Source: Hyphomonas sp. UBA5111 (lineage in GTDB: Bacteria; Pseudomonadota; Alphaproteobacteria; Caulobacterales; Hyphomonadaceae). Taken from it: 32,179 nt of DNA. Location: the NCBI GenBank assembly GCA_002414505.1, contig DHZF01000039.1, positions 81,469-113,647 of the forward strand, in the 5' to 3' direction. Shown here piece after piece: positions 1-9,169 of the stretch. The notes beneath the pieces are model-generated. The model was not told the origin of the DNA. It ran no database searches and saw nothing but the letters and a program-made list of their open reading frames with translations. The position numbers and the translations under genes were made by a program. Within the stretch, counting starts at the first letter, position 1. The number at the start of each line of letters is the position of its first letter.

Positions 1-2151
1 TAACTCGTCAGGTCCCAGACTGAATCGCAGAACCTTGAGTTCGCCCGGCTGCAGCAGGATCTTCTGAAAGCCTTTCAGTTCCCGGACCGGCCGCACAACA
101 CTCGCCGCTCGGTCGCGGATATAGAGTTGCACTACTTCCTCGCCTGCGACCTTGCCGGTATTGGCAACCGTCACCTCGATGCTGCAGGTCTCACCCTCCG
201 GCACCGCCGAAAGGTCCGAATAGGCAAAGCTGGTATAGCTCAGTCCGTGTCCGAATGGGTACAGGGGTGTATTCTTCTCGTCAGTAAAATGCGACCAGAA
301 GACATCCGGTATCTCGTCGGGACGACCTGTGTTGAAGTGATTGTAGTAAACCGGCACCTGACCGACTGATCGCGGGAAGCTCATGGGCAGCTTGCCGCTG
401 GGATTATACTTCCCGGTCAGGACATTGGTGAGCGCATGGCCACTATCGCTACCGAGGTGCCAGGCCTGAACGATGGTTGGCAAATTCTCATCCGCCCAAC
501 TAAGCACGAGCGGCCGGCCACTCATCACCACTAGGATCGTGTTGGGATTCGCCCTGGTCACGGCTTCCAGAAGTTCTTGCTGGACACCGGGAAATCCGAG
601 GCGCGTGCGGCTACGTCCTTCGCCGGACTGACGGGCATCTTCACCGAGAACGATGACGACCTTATCGGCGCCGCGAGCCGCGGCCACGGCTTCGGAAAAC
701 CCGCTGCGGTCTTCGGTATTCACCACAACCGGATCAGGAAAACCGGCACTGCCAATTTCCAGAACCGCGCCTTCCGCATAGGTGAAATCGATACCGGCCG
801 CCTCAAAGGCGTCCACCACGGAAACTGCGGAATCAGACTCGCCCATTGCACGCCAATTACCGAGGGGAGAATCCTTGTCGGCCGCCAGCGCGCCGATCAA
901 CGCGACCGTCTCACCTCTTTTCAAGGGAAGCAGGTGGTCGTCATTCTTTAGGAGCACAATCGAGCGCTCCGCAACTTTGCGCGCTGTGGCAAGGTTTTCG
1001 GGCGAGAGAAGTACGGCCGCCTCCCGGCTCTCGTCCAAATAGCGATAGGGGTCGTCGAACAGGCCAAGCTCGTATTTGACGCGAAGAATTCTGCGAACCG
1101 CATCGTCGATCAACTCCAGGGAAACATCGCCGCTCTCAACCAAATCCTGAAGGTGCTCCAAATAGACGGAGCTTTCCATGTCCATGTCGGAACCCGCCTG
1201 CATCGCCAGCCTCGCAGCCTCACGCTCGTCTGCCGCAAAGCCATGATTGATCATTTCGAGCCCCGAGGCCCAATCAGACACAACAAAGCCATCGAACCCC
1301 CATTCGCCCTTGAGAATCTCTCTCTGCAAGAAGATATTTCCGGTGGAAGGGATACCGTTCACGATATTGAATGCATTCATCACCGTGCGCGCATTGGCGC
1401 GCTTCACGGCCGCCCGGAACGGGGGAAGCACGACATTGAAAAGCGTCGTGGAACTGAAGTCGACCGTATTGTAGTCCCGGCCCGATTCTGAAAATCCATA
1501 GCCCGCGAAATGCTTTACTGTGGCAGCGATGGTGTCGGGGCGAGACAGATCGCTGCCCTGAAACCCCCGAACCCGGGCAACAGCGATCTCCGCGCCGAGA
1601 TAGGGGTCTTCTCCTGCCCCCTCCATCACACGGCCCCAGCGAGGGTCGCGGGAGATATCCGCCATGGGCGCAAACGTCCAGTTCAGCCCCTGAGCGGCCG
1701 CCTCGGCCGCCGCGATCCGCGCGCTTTCTTCAATCAATTCAAGGTCCCAGCTCGCGGCCTCACCCAGAGGAATCGGAAAGCTGGTCTTGTGCCCATGCAC
1801 GACATCGAACCCGAAGATGAGCGGGATACCAAGTCTCGAATTGTTGACGGCATAGTCCTGCACGATCCGGACTTCCTCGACGCCGACAACATTCAACATC
1901 GATCCGATCATGCCGGCCTTCACCAACTCCATGTTGCGACGGCGCGTTTCATCGTCTGGCAAGGGCCCGGTCGTGTCACCGACATTCGACAATTGGATGA
2001 GCTGGCCGATTTTCTCTTCCAGCGTCATTTGCGCCAGCAGGCTCTCCACACGCGCCTCTATCGCCGCCGGCTCTTCAGCCATTGCCGCACCTGCATTTGC
2101 AAGCGACCCAATCAGTATCGCCGCGCACAGTAAGCGTAAAATTGCCCTCAC
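1..2151 (-). CDS. bglX: GH3 beta-glucosidase, periplasmic (3' end cut by window edge)
   Basis: Hydrolyses terminal beta-glucosyl residues from oligosaccharides or glycosides, by family knowledge in the periplasm. The reading frame is open for 717 codons and runs off the left edge without a stop; BglX proteins are about 750-765 residues, so only the end of the C-terminal fibronectin-III-like domain is missing. Start is GTG at 2151, with GGGAGG about 6 nt upstream, followed by a signal peptide (residues 1 to about 25, hydrophobic core then ANAGAAMA). GH3 landmarks: a VKHFAGYG motif, and VVSDW with the nucleophile Asp near residue 293. The second (C-terminal) GH3 domain (NTILVVMSGRPLVLSW) and the DEKNTPLYPFGHGLSYT motif follow. 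The next gene upstream, a LytTR regulator, is on the same strand 141 nt away. Its link to the catabolic genes to the right is unproven, but it could release a sugar from a glycosylated substrate. Confidence 0.93.
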   Translation of the reverse strand, partial: MRAILRLLCAAILIGSLANAGAAMAEEPAAIEARVESLLAQMTLEEKIGQLIQLSNVGDTTGPLPDDETRRRNMELVKAGMIGSMLNVVGVEEVRIVQDYAVNNSRLGIPLIFGFDVVHGHKTSFPIPLGEAASWDLELIEESARIAAAEAAAQGLNWTFAPMADISRDPRWGRVMEGAGEDPYLGAEIAVARVRGFQGSDLSRPDTIAATVKHFAGYGFSESGRDYNTVDFSSTTLFNVVLPPFRAAVKRANARTVMNAFNIVNGIPSTGNIFLQREILKGEWGFDGFVVSDWASGLEMINHGFAADEREAARLAMQAGSDMDMESSVYLEHLQDLVESGDVSLELIDDAVRRILRVKYELGLFDDPYRYLDESREAAVLLSPENLATARKVAERSIVLLKNDDHLLPLKRGETVALIGALAADKDSPLGNWRAMGESDSAVSVVDAFEAAGIDFTYAEGAVLEIGSAGFPDPVVVNTEDRSGFSEAVAAARGADKVVIVLGEDARQSGEGRSRTRLGFPGVQQELLEAVTRANPNTILVVMSGRPLVLSWADENLPTIVQAWHLGSDSGHALTNVLTGKYNPSGKLPMSFPRSVGQVPVYYNHFNTGRPDEIPDVFWSHFTDEKNTPLYPFGHGLSYTSFAYSDLSAVPEGETCSIEVTVANTGKVAGEEVVQLYIRDRAASVVRPVRELKGFQKILLQPGELKVLRFSLGPDEL

Positions 2152-2292
2152 CTTAATCCTCCCGATAAACCAGCCGCTAAAAGCTCTTTTGGCTCATTGT
2201 CGAGCGAACTTCTGCCTTGGAGCAAGACAGATTGCGCCGGAACGTCCCATTCGTGCGGTGAACGGGAGGGAGGTTCATTTCGCGCCAGGCAA

Positions 2293-3042
2293 TTACAGAT
2301 CGTCTATGAGCTTCTGGATAACATCGCGATAGCTGCGGCTCGTGCGCACGATGGTGCCATCTGTGAGGAGTATCTGGGCCTCGCCCTTGTGAAGCATCCG
2401 AATTTCTCGGATGTGCTCAATCGAAACGATTGACGAGCGATGTATACGCACGAAACGATCGGCTGGCAGATCAGTCTCCAGGGATTTGATCGTACGCCTT
2501 ATAGCCGCTTCCTTATCTTGCGTGTGCAAAAGCGAATAGTCACCGGCGGCTTCAATCCACAATACGTCGTGATGAGGCATGAAATAGTACCGGCCAGAAT
2601 CCTTGATCCTCAACATTGCCGGCGGGTCCGCCCGATTGTCGTCCCCCTCGCCCTGAACTTCCTGTTCACTCTGCTCGATCAATTGACGAAACCGGATCGC
2701 TTTCTCGACCGCTTTGGCAATGCGATGCCTGTCGAACGGCTTCAAAACATAGTCGATGGCGTCGAGACCGAACGCTTCGACCGCATATTCCGGGTGGGCA
2801 GTTGCAAACACGATGAGTGGCTTGGGATCGACCGTGATCTGTTCCGAGGCTTCCACACCAGTCAGTATTGGCATCTCGACATCCAGAACGGCCAGGTCGA
2901 TGCCCCCGGCATTGATGCGCTCGATTGCATCCAGGACCGAGAGATACGCGCCCTCGATGGCGACCTCTCCCGTATCGCGCAACATCCCCTCGATCAATTC
3001 CAGCGCGGGGGCCTCGTCATCACAAACTATCGTTCTGAGCAT
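2293..3042 (-). CDS. LytTR-family response regulator
   Basis: DNA-binding response regulator of the LytR/AlgR type, 249 aa. Residues 1-120 form a receiver domain: acidic pocket CDDE at residues 7-10, phosphoacceptor Asp54 in LAVLDVEMP, and the conserved Lys in YVLKPF. After an acidic linker (about 135-155), the C-terminal LytTR domain carries HRSSIVSIEHI and ends in DGTIVRTSRSYRD. I chose the ATG at 3042 because MLRTIVCDDE is the natural receiver start. The frame stays open 18 codons further up, but that stretch does not resemble a receiver N-terminus. It is divergent from the histidine kinase at 3141, so the 98 nt between them should carry both promoters. LytTR regulators bind repeated 9-10 bp sites; none could be assigned here by eye. 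Targets are unknown; the GH3 gene downstream is a possible one. Confidence 0.93.
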   Translation of the reverse strand: MLRTIVCDDEAPALELIEGMLRDTGEVAIEGAYLSVLDAIERINAGGIDLAVLDVEMPILTGVEASEQITVDPKPLIVFATAHPEYAVEAFGLDAIDYVLKPFDRHRIAKAVEKAIRFRQLIEQSEQEVQGEGDDNRADPPAMLRIKDSGRYYFMPHHDVLWIEAAGDYSLLHTQDKEAAIRRTIKSLETDLPADRFVRIHRSSIVSIEHIREIRMLHKGEAQILLTDGTIVRTSRSYRDVIQKLIDDL

Positions 3043-3140
3043 CTGATTTGGGTTTCCTCTCGCATGGGCAGCCAAATAATTCTCGCCAATAAGCAATCAT
3101 ATGGTTGATCTGGAACCAGTTTTCGCTGTCACATGGTTCC

Positions 3141-4325
3141 ATGACTGCTATTGATACGCCATCCTCCATATTCAAAACGCTGGGCAAGGGCATGCAGCCG
3201 GACGCGCGGCAGTACTGGCTGTTCCAGACCACGGGCTGGTCGGCGATGGCGCTGCTCAGCTACCTCAGTTTGACCGTCTGGTACAATCCCGGCCAGCTGA
3301 CTCCCATCCTCCACACAATCCTCCAGTCGGTATTGGGGGTCTTTGTCAGCCACCCGCTGAGATGGGTGGCGTCGGGCACATGGAATATTTCTCTCCTGCC
3401 TCGCGTTCTGATCAATGGCGCCGCCGTCCTGGTCGCCTCGCTGGTCTGGACGCTTCTGAGGGTATACTCCTTCATGTGGCTCACCGGAGAGATTATTCCG
3501 TTGTCCGACTGGGGCGGATGGATGTTTGCCTCCGTGATCGTCTTCGGAGCCTGGGCGTTCTGTTATCACGCGTTGAAATATTACCGGCACTGGATCGTGG
3601 AACACCAATTGGCGGTAGACGCACAAAACACGGCCCTGCGAGCAAAGGAAGTTGCCCAGCGTGAAACGCTGAAACGCCTCGAAGCCGAAAAACTTTTCCG
3701 CGACACGCAATTGCGCATGCTGAAATACCAGCTCAATCCGCACTTCTTGTTCAATGCATTGAACTCCGTCTCCTCGCTTGTCCGCAAAGGTGACACGAAT
3801 GGCGCGACGGATATGCTGGCCCGTATCGGCAACTATCTCCGGGTGACACTGGATCATTCAAATGAAGTCCAGCATACGCTGGAGGATGAACTCGAAACCC
3901 TCGAACTCTATCTCGGCATCGAGAAGGTACGCTTTGGAGACCGCCTGCATATTTTTTTCGACGTCGATGATGCGGCGCGCGTCATGGCTGTCCCCAGCCT
4001 ACTGTTGCAGCCGCTCTTCGAGAACAGCGTCAAGTTTGCCGTCAGCCGAAATGTTAAACCCACGAGAATTAGCCTGGAAGCCAGCTTGGTCGGGGACCGC
4101 CTCCTTCTGAAAGTTCAGGATGACGGATCCGGCCAGATGCCGGGGCCGGACGGGGCAGTCGGCGAGCCGCAGGGTATCGGACTCTTGAACGTGAAACAGC
4201 GCCTCATTTCCACATATGGCAAGGATGTAGATATGAGCTATGGCGCCGTGGATCCCATTGGCTTCGCCGTCAACATGTCGATCCCGGCCCAGAGGCTTGG
4301 CCACCAGTCAGTGAAACGGAAATAG
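3141..4325 (+). CDS. LytS-type sensor histidine kinase (His_kinase family)
   Basis: Membrane sensor kinase and the likely partner of the divergent LytTR regulator. About 394 aa from the ATG at 3141; an in-frame TTG at 3105 would add 12 residues, and neither has a strong Shine-Dalgarno. The N-terminal half has about four hydrophobic segments (around SAMALLSYLSLTVWY, HTILQSVLGVFV, AAVLVASLVWTLL and WMFASVIVFGAWAF) with no clear extracellular sensor domain. A charged coiled-coil-like stretch follows (about residues 160-195). The phosphoacceptor is His201 in QLNPHFLFNALNS, the LytS/YehU signature. A HATPase domain carries the N-box LLQPLFENSVKF and a G-box in QGIGLLNVKQRL. This class phosphorylates a single LytTR partner. 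It is convergent with the TauD gene at 4374, with 48 nt between and no clear terminator. The signal is unknown. Confidence 0.92.
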   Translation: MTAIDTPSSIFKTLGKGMQPDARQYWLFQTTGWSAMALLSYLSLTVWYNPGQLTPILHTILQSVLGVFVSHPLRWVASGTWNISLLPRVLINGAAVLVASLVWTLLRVYSFMWLTGEIIPLSDWGGWMFASVIVFGAWAFCYHALKYYRHWIVEHQLAVDAQNTALRAKEVAQRETLKRLEAEKLFRDTQLRMLKYQLNPHFLFNALNSVSSLVRKGDTNGATDMLARIGNYLRVTLDHSNEVQHTLEDELETLELYLGIEKVRFGDRLHIFFDVDDAARVMAVPSLLLQPLFENSVKFAVSRNVKPTRISLEASLVGDRLLLKVQDDGSGQMPGPDGAVGEPQGIGLLNVKQRLISTYGKDVDMSYGAVDPIGFAVNMSIPAQRLGHQSVKRK

Positions 4326-4373
4326 CCACCAGGTCTTGGACAGCGGCAGGATCACCCCCTAACAGCCAATTAC

Positions 4374-5219
4374 CTACAGGGCGCCACTGAATGGCTTGTC
4401 CCCCGCAATGGTCACCCGGTATCCTGACCGGACTTCTGGAAAGTAATCCCACACTGCCAGATGCTGAACCGCGCGGTTGTCCCAAAATGCTATGGAGTGA
4501 GGTTGCCACTGGAACCGAACCTGAAAGTTGGGGTTTTTGACATGCTCGAACAGGAACTTCAGGATTGCATCGCTCTCTTCGCCGGAAAGACCTTCAATTC
4601 GGGTCGTATAGGACGAATTGACGAATATGCATTTTTTTCCGCTCACAGGATGCGTTCGAATGACCGGATGGGTCGCCACAGGATATCTCTTGTCATAATC
4701 CTTGAACAGAGCATGATAAACAGGGTTGGCATCATGAACCGCCTCCAGTCCCTCAAGATAGGTCTTCATGCGATCTGACAAGGCATCATAGGCCTTGTAC
4801 ATGCTCGAAAACATGGTGTCCCCACCCGTCGGCGGAACCGTATGCAGGTAGAGGATGCTGCCAAGCGGAGGCTCCTCATCGGCACTCAGGTCGGAATGCC
4901 AACTCTCCCCGGCAACATATTTCGAATTGGCATCTGCATGAATGGCGACGATCTCGGGGTGCCCTTCAATCCCTGCTACGGCGGAGTGAATCGCCAAGGG
5001 ACCGAATAGCTGGCCAAGATCCTTGTGAGCCTCATGGCTGATGGGTTGGTCCCGGAAGAAAAGCACCTGGAACCTGGCCAGCGCATCTCGCAATTCATCA
5101 GCCTGGCCGGACGAGAGAGGCTGGGTAACGTCCAGCCCCTCAAGTTCGGCCCCGAGATACGGCGTAACCCGCTTCGCGATAAAGCTACTATATTCCCTGT
5201 CACCATCAAAGTCTGACAC
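4374..5219 (-). CDS. TauD/TfdA-family Fe(II)/2-oxoglutarate dioxygenase (281 aa)
   Basis: Couples 2-oxoglutarate decarboxylation to hydroxylation of an organic substrate, often cleaving an ether, sulfonate or amine by way of an unstable hydroxylated intermediate. Full family length. Facial triad visible: His108 and Asp110 in SWHSDLS and distal His253 in VQHLAVWDYF; Arg268 (GYRVTI) fits the 2-oxoglutarate anchor. The TGGDTMF motif after the triad is standard for TauD/TfdA. Start is GTG at 5219 with AAAGG 8 nt upstream. It lies 38 nt downstream of the TonB receptor gene on the same strand, so the two are probably co-transcribed and the substrate may be what the receptor imports. It differs clearly in length and sequence from the second TauD-like gene at 11459. 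The exact substrate cannot be inferred. Confidence 0.92.
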   Translation of the reverse strand: MSDFDGDREYSSFIAKRVTPYLGAELEGLDVTQPLSSGQADELRDALARFQVLFFRDQPISHEAHKDLGQLFGPLAIHSAVAGIEGHPEIVAIHADANSKYVAGESWHSDLSADEEPPLGSILYLHTVPPTGGDTMFSSMYKAYDALSDRMKTYLEGLEAVHDANPVYHALFKDYDKRYPVATHPVIRTHPVSGKKCIFVNSSYTTRIEGLSGEESDAILKFLFEHVKNPNFQVRFQWQPHSIAFWDNRAVQHLAVWDYFPEVRSGYRVTIAGDKPFSGAL

Positions 5220-5257
5220 TTCGGGTACCTTTCATTTTGCTCGTCGCAATTTCGAGA

Positions 5258-7555
5258 TCAGAATTCGAAACCGAATGTGACCAGCAGCTGGCGCGGGGGC
5301 ACATATTCGTTACTGACCGTTCCACTGGAATACGGATCCACGAACCGGCCCGAAATGCCTTCTTCGTCACCGATGTTGGTGATGGACGCAGACACAAACC
5401 ATGGACCCTCTGTCGGCTTGTACTGGAAGTACGCATTCCAGAGGCTGTAGGATGGCACGTCGTCTGCCCCGTCCGTGTTGAATATACGGGCCTCATAATC
5501 ACCCACATACACATTTTCGATCCGTGACGTCAGTTCCCCATGATCGCCGATTGGCTGGAACCAGGCCGCATACAAATTATAGGTAAGATCGGCCAGGTTC
5601 GGAGGTGTATTGCCGTTTACCTGCACCGCAGCGGATTGGCGCGCGAGGAACCAGTCATATGTCCATGGATAGATTGTCCCGGTCGCCTCGGCCGCAGCTG
5701 ATGCCAGATCCGCCAGACGGCGATCCAATGCTTCGTAATCGGCTGTCACTTCCCCATCCAGCAGGGCCATGTTGCCGCCTAGCAGCAGCTGGTCCCCAAA
5801 GGCCAGATAGCTACCCTCGAGTTCCAGACCATACGTCTCCGCCTCCGGAATATTTCCAATTCCGCCCGAATACGGGATCGGGTCTTCTTCGATGAATTGC
5901 ATGTTTTCATACTGATTGAAGAAGACAGAAGCATTCAAGGTTGCCCGGCCATCCAGGAAGGTATTCTTTGACCCGAATTCGATGGCTTCCACGATTTCTT
6001 CGTCATATGTGGTGGACACCGTCAAGGCTCCGGAGGAGCCGCCATTCAGCCCCCCCGGCTTGTACCCGCGAGACCAGCTCGCATAGAGCATGGAGTCTTC
6101 CGATACATCATAATCCAGCCCGACTTTCCCGGTCCATGTCTGGGTATCAAACGTGCTCTGGGTAGGCGCCGCATAGTAGGAGGCACCTTCGCCTTCATAT
6201 TTGTCATCATTGTAGCGCGCACCAATCGTGGCGTTCAGGTTGGTCATGACCGGGATGGTGGCCTGGAAGAATGGCGCCACCGACTCCCGGTTCACGGTCG
6301 AGATATTCTCATATGCCAGATTGGCCGGGATCTCGGATGGCAGCGTGTCCTTGGGCAGGATGGGAAGGCCGGGAATGGATGTCACACCCAATTCCCGATA
6401 CTCGACCACATACTGGGCAGAGTCCGTATTTGAATAAAAGACGCCTGTAATCCAGTCGAAGGGGGCATCCGGAAGAGAACTGATCGTCAACTCTTCCATG
6501 AAGGTTTCCGCGTCCGTCCCCCACGTCGCGACATGATCATATCCGCCATAGGTCGCAATATCCAGGCGATCTGCATCGAATGACTGGCCGTGCGTCATGT
6601 CCTGGTAACTCGTCACGGACTTGAATGTCGCAAACGGCAATTCGTATGATACATTCAGGGTGGCAAGTTCAGACCGCAGTTTGAACTTTGCAGGATAATC
6701 CTGGGTCAGTTCCCGGATATCCGGATTGGGATCATTGATGTTCTTCAGCGCCCCGCCATTATGCTTGTCATTATAGAGCGTATACGACAACGTGGTTGAG
6801 AGCTTGTCTGTGGGCTCCCACAGGCCTGCGATACGATAGTGCTCATTGTCAGCATCATCGAGCTCGTAGCCGCCGTCGATACTCGTCGCGGTCGCGTATC
6901 CATCGTGAGACGTCTGCTGAACCGACCCACGAATGGCTGCGGTTTCGCCGATCGGCACGTTGTAGGAAGCGAACCCTTGCACATAATTGTAGTCGCCGAG
7001 CGTTGCCTTGAAGGTACCTTTGTACTCATCAAGGGTCGGCTGGTTGGTGATGACATTGATCGAGCCCCCCGTGGAGCTCTGGCCGAACACCGTCCCTTGC
7101 GGCCCCCTCAGGACCTCGATCCGATCTACGTCAAAGAAGCCCATATTAAGCGCAATCGAGTTCGGCAGAAACGCCCCGTCGACGTGAAATGACACGCCCG
7201 GAATGGTCGCAAAGTTCTCAGGCGTTTGCTGCCCAACGCCCCGGATCGTCACGATGCGCTCCGACCCGCCACTCTTGGTGATCATGAGGCCGGGAACATA
7301 ACCGTTCAACTGGCTGGGATCTGTAATTCCGGCTTGGTCGAGAATGTCGCCCGTGATTGCGCTCAGTGCGATTGGCGCATCCTGGAGTGTAGTCTCTCGC
7401 TTTTCTCCGTAAACGGTTATCTGGTTCATATTGCGAATATCATCGCCATCACCGTCAGCGTCGTCGGCTAGTGCACTCCCACCGTGGAGCAGGGCCAAAC
7501 CCATCGCCGCACACGCGGCCTTATACTTCAAATCGACCTTTTTATTCCGACCCAT
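5258..7555 (-). CDS. TonB-dependent outer-membrane receptor
   Basis: Energy-coupled outer-membrane importer, about 765 aa. Start is the ATG at 7555 (MGRNKK...), preceded by GAGGG at 8 nt. The open frame continues about 110 codons further up, but that extension is unlike an outer-membrane protein N-terminus. Signal peptide: residues 1 to about 31, with an Ala/Leu-rich core ending in GSALA. Plug domain about 45-160: ITVYGEKRETTLQDAPIALS (TonB-box region), VDRIEVLRGPQGTVFGQSSTGG and SINVITNQP. A long beta-barrel follows, ending in LLVTFGFEF with the terminal Phe typical of Omp85-assembled barrels. The sequence style is that of alphaproteobacterial receptors for organic substrates rather than of a recognisable siderophore receptor. 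The downstream TauD gene is probably in the same operon. The AT-rich 214 nt upstream (7556-7769) is the likely promoter region, but I cannot assign -35/-10 boxes with confidence. Confidence 0.95.
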   Translation of the reverse strand: MGRNKKVDLKYKAACAAMGLALLHGGSALADDADGDGDDIRNMNQITVYGEKRETTLQDAPIALSAITGDILDQAGITDPSQLNGYVPGLMITKSGGSERIVTIRGVGQQTPENFATIPGVSFHVDGAFLPNSIALNMGFFDVDRIEVLRGPQGTVFGQSSTGGSINVITNQPTLDEYKGTFKATLGDYNYVQGFASYNVPIGETAAIRGSVQQTSHDGYATATSIDGGYELDDADNEHYRIAGLWEPTDKLSTTLSYTLYNDKHNGGALKNINDPNPDIRELTQDYPAKFKLRSELATLNVSYELPFATFKSVTSYQDMTHGQSFDADRLDIATYGGYDHVATWGTDAETFMEELTISSLPDAPFDWITGVFYSNTDSAQYVVEYRELGVTSIPGLPILPKDTLPSEIPANLAYENISTVNRESVAPFFQATIPVMTNLNATIGARYNDDKYEGEGASYYAAPTQSTFDTQTWTGKVGLDYDVSEDSMLYASWSRGYKPGGLNGGSSGALTVSTTYDEEIVEAIEFGSKNTFLDGRATLNASVFFNQYENMQFIEEDPIPYSGGIGNIPEAETYGLELEGSYLAFGDQLLLGGNMALLDGEVTADYEALDRRLADLASAAAEATGTIYPWTYDWFLARQSAAVQVNGNTPPNLADLTYNLYAAWFQPIGDHGELTSRIENVYVGDYEARIFNTDGADDVPSYSLWNAYFQYKPTEGPWFVSASITNIGDEEGISGRFVDPYSSGTVSNEYVPPRQLLVTFGFEF

Positions 7556-7769
7556 GACATTATCCCTCAAGCTGCAGAAATCACAGAATTTGCGATATCC
7601 CACGCTAGATTCGAGATTGCGTCCTGACTTGATTTCCAGCGCCAAAATAGTTGCAAACTCTTTAAAATTGGCACCAGCTACGTAATCTCTATACACATCA
7701 ATATAGGCGGAAGAACCCCTCCGCGAGGCTTGCGCAAAGGGGCCGAATAATGAATATTCTTGCCTTGTC

Positions 7770-9005
7770 CTAAATCGGTCGCGAGACCACAGGGGACGGC
7801 TTCGACATTCCAGGGTCACGCAGAACCTGAATGACAAAGGCCAACACACCAAGAGCCAGCGCAAACGTATAAAAGACGGGCGCGAATGAGCCAATCTTGT
7901 CAGCCGCCACGCCAGCCGCCAACGGCCCGAAGGCCGCGATTGAAGAAATCTGATGGGCGGCGCCTAGCAATTGTGCACCAATCACTCGCCCGAAGCAGTC
8001 CACAAGCAGGACCATGGTCGCAACAACCGTAATCCCCCACCCGGCTCCGAACAGGAGGGACGACACCAGGACCAGAGCTGGATTGGTTGCCATGGCAAAC
8101 ATGACAACGCCGATTGCCTGGAGCCCCATGCTCAACGCCAGCATGTGACGGGACGAAAAGCGTTCGCACAGGGGTCCAGCAAGGCCTTTGAATGCCAGTG
8201 AAACCAACGCCATGAAGCTGAGGCCCAAAGCACCAATCGCGGGAGACAGACCGAGGAGTTTGAGGTGGCTGACGGCTATGGAGTGAACCGTCGTCACGCA
8301 GGCAAGATTGAATGTTATCGCCGCAGCGATGACCAGAAACAATGGACGCAGAACGGCTTGGCGCCATGATGGAGTTTCCTTTCCAACATCCGCAACCCGG
8401 CCAGGGTGACTCTCGCCATCAGTCTCCGGAGTGTACTCAGCCGCACCGTGTTTCTCTGTGATGAAAATGGCCCCAACGAGCATCACAACGCCGCAAATGC
8501 CAGCAAGGATCATCCAGTTGAAACGCCAGTTCGTCCATTCGATCAGGTAGTGGCTGAGACTGGGGCCCACTATATCCCCCACCCCGCCAAGCATGAGATA
8601 GAGCCCGATCATCCGTCCGGTATGTCGCGGGAACCATTCCCCGATGAGCCAAACAGCCGTCACGTTTCCCGACAGGGAGAACCCGGCGCCCACCAGGCAC
8701 ATCGCCGCGAAGAACATGCCAAGCCCATTGCTGTAGCTTGCCAACCCGAAGCCGGTGGCAACACATGTGAGTCCCAATACAAAGGTTAGCCGTGCGCCAA
8801 TCCGATGCAGGAGAATGGCCGGAAGAAAACTGGTCAGTCCCACAGCCAGCCCGAGGATCGTGAAGCTCAGACCCGCTGATGTGTAGGACCAGCCGAGATC
8901 GTCTGCCATGACGAAGAGGACAACGCCCAGCGAGGCAAATGTGCTCGCATTGAGCACAAAGAAGCCGGCAACGATAATCGCAAAGATCATCCACTTTCGA
9001 TACAT
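7770..9005 (-). CDS. MFS transporter (oxalate/formate- or monocarboxylate-antiporter-like)
   Basis: Inner-membrane permease of 411 aa with about 12 hydrophobic segments. Start is the ATG at 9005 (MYRKWMIFAII), chosen for AGAGGGA 7 nt upstream; 15 more in-frame codons lie above it. The loop between helices 2 and 3 has the degenerate motif LLHRIGARLTF, and WLIGEWFPRHTGRMIG follows helix 4, a pattern of the oxalate:formate/monocarboxylate subgroup. It resembles the MFS protein at 24419-25765 over the first helices (LGVVL...DL.W....AG..FT.LG), so the two are probably distant paralogs. Gene order suggests uptake or efflux of an intermediate made by the RutA/RutB-like pair upstream, or of what the TonB receptor downstream brings in. 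The substrate is not readable from the sequence. Confidence 0.9.
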   Translation of the reverse strand: MYRKWMIFAIIVAGFFVLNASTFASLGVVLFVMADDLGWSYTSAGLSFTILGLAVGLTSFLPAILLHRIGARLTFVLGLTCVATGFGLASYSNGLGMFFAAMCLVGAGFSLSGNVTAVWLIGEWFPRHTGRMIGLYLMLGGVGDIVGPSLSHYLIEWTNWRFNWMILAGICGVVMLVGAIFITEKHGAAEYTPETDGESHPGRVADVGKETPSWRQAVLRPLFLVIAAAITFNLACVTTVHSIAVSHLKLLGLSPAIGALGLSFMALVSLAFKGLAGPLCERFSSRHMLALSMGLQAIGVVMFAMATNPALVLVSSLLFGAGWGITVVATMVLLVDCFGRVIGAQLLGAAHQISSIAAFGPLAAGVAADKIGSFAPVFYTFALALGVLAFVIQVLRDPGMSKPSPVVSRPI

Positions 9006-9129
9006 GCCCGCTTCCCTCTTCAGCCGGGCGGATACCCTTGGAAACCCCAAAGGTTCAGACCCCGCCGAGAAGGAGCTATCTCACGAACTCGCGCAGTAGT
9101 ATTGACGGTATGCGAACAGAATATTTGGC

Positions 9130-9153
9130 CTGACCTTGCAACCGCAAGATCAG
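9130..9153 (-). terminator. Hairpin downstream of the isochorismatase-like gene
   Basis: Read on the minus strand, a 10-bp stem with one G-U wobble (arms 9144-9153 and 9130-9139) closes a GGUU tetraloop 16 nt after the stop at 9170. GGCC on each side (9127-9130, 9158-9161) and a perfect outer 8-bp pair, TGACGGTA at 9103-9110 with TACCGTCA at 9165-9172, extend the symmetry. There is no U-tract, so a standard intrinsic terminator is doubtful. It could be an attenuator, a 3' end stabiliser or an operator for the MFS gene. Confidence 0.35.
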
Positions 9154-9169
9154 ACTGGGCCAGTTACCG

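Noticed and set aside
7556..7894. N-terminal extension of the TonB receptor gene to 7894
   Set aside because: The ATG at 7555 has a good Shine-Dalgarno and starts a proper signal peptide; the extra stretch is Arg/Phe-rich and overlaps the MFS gene.
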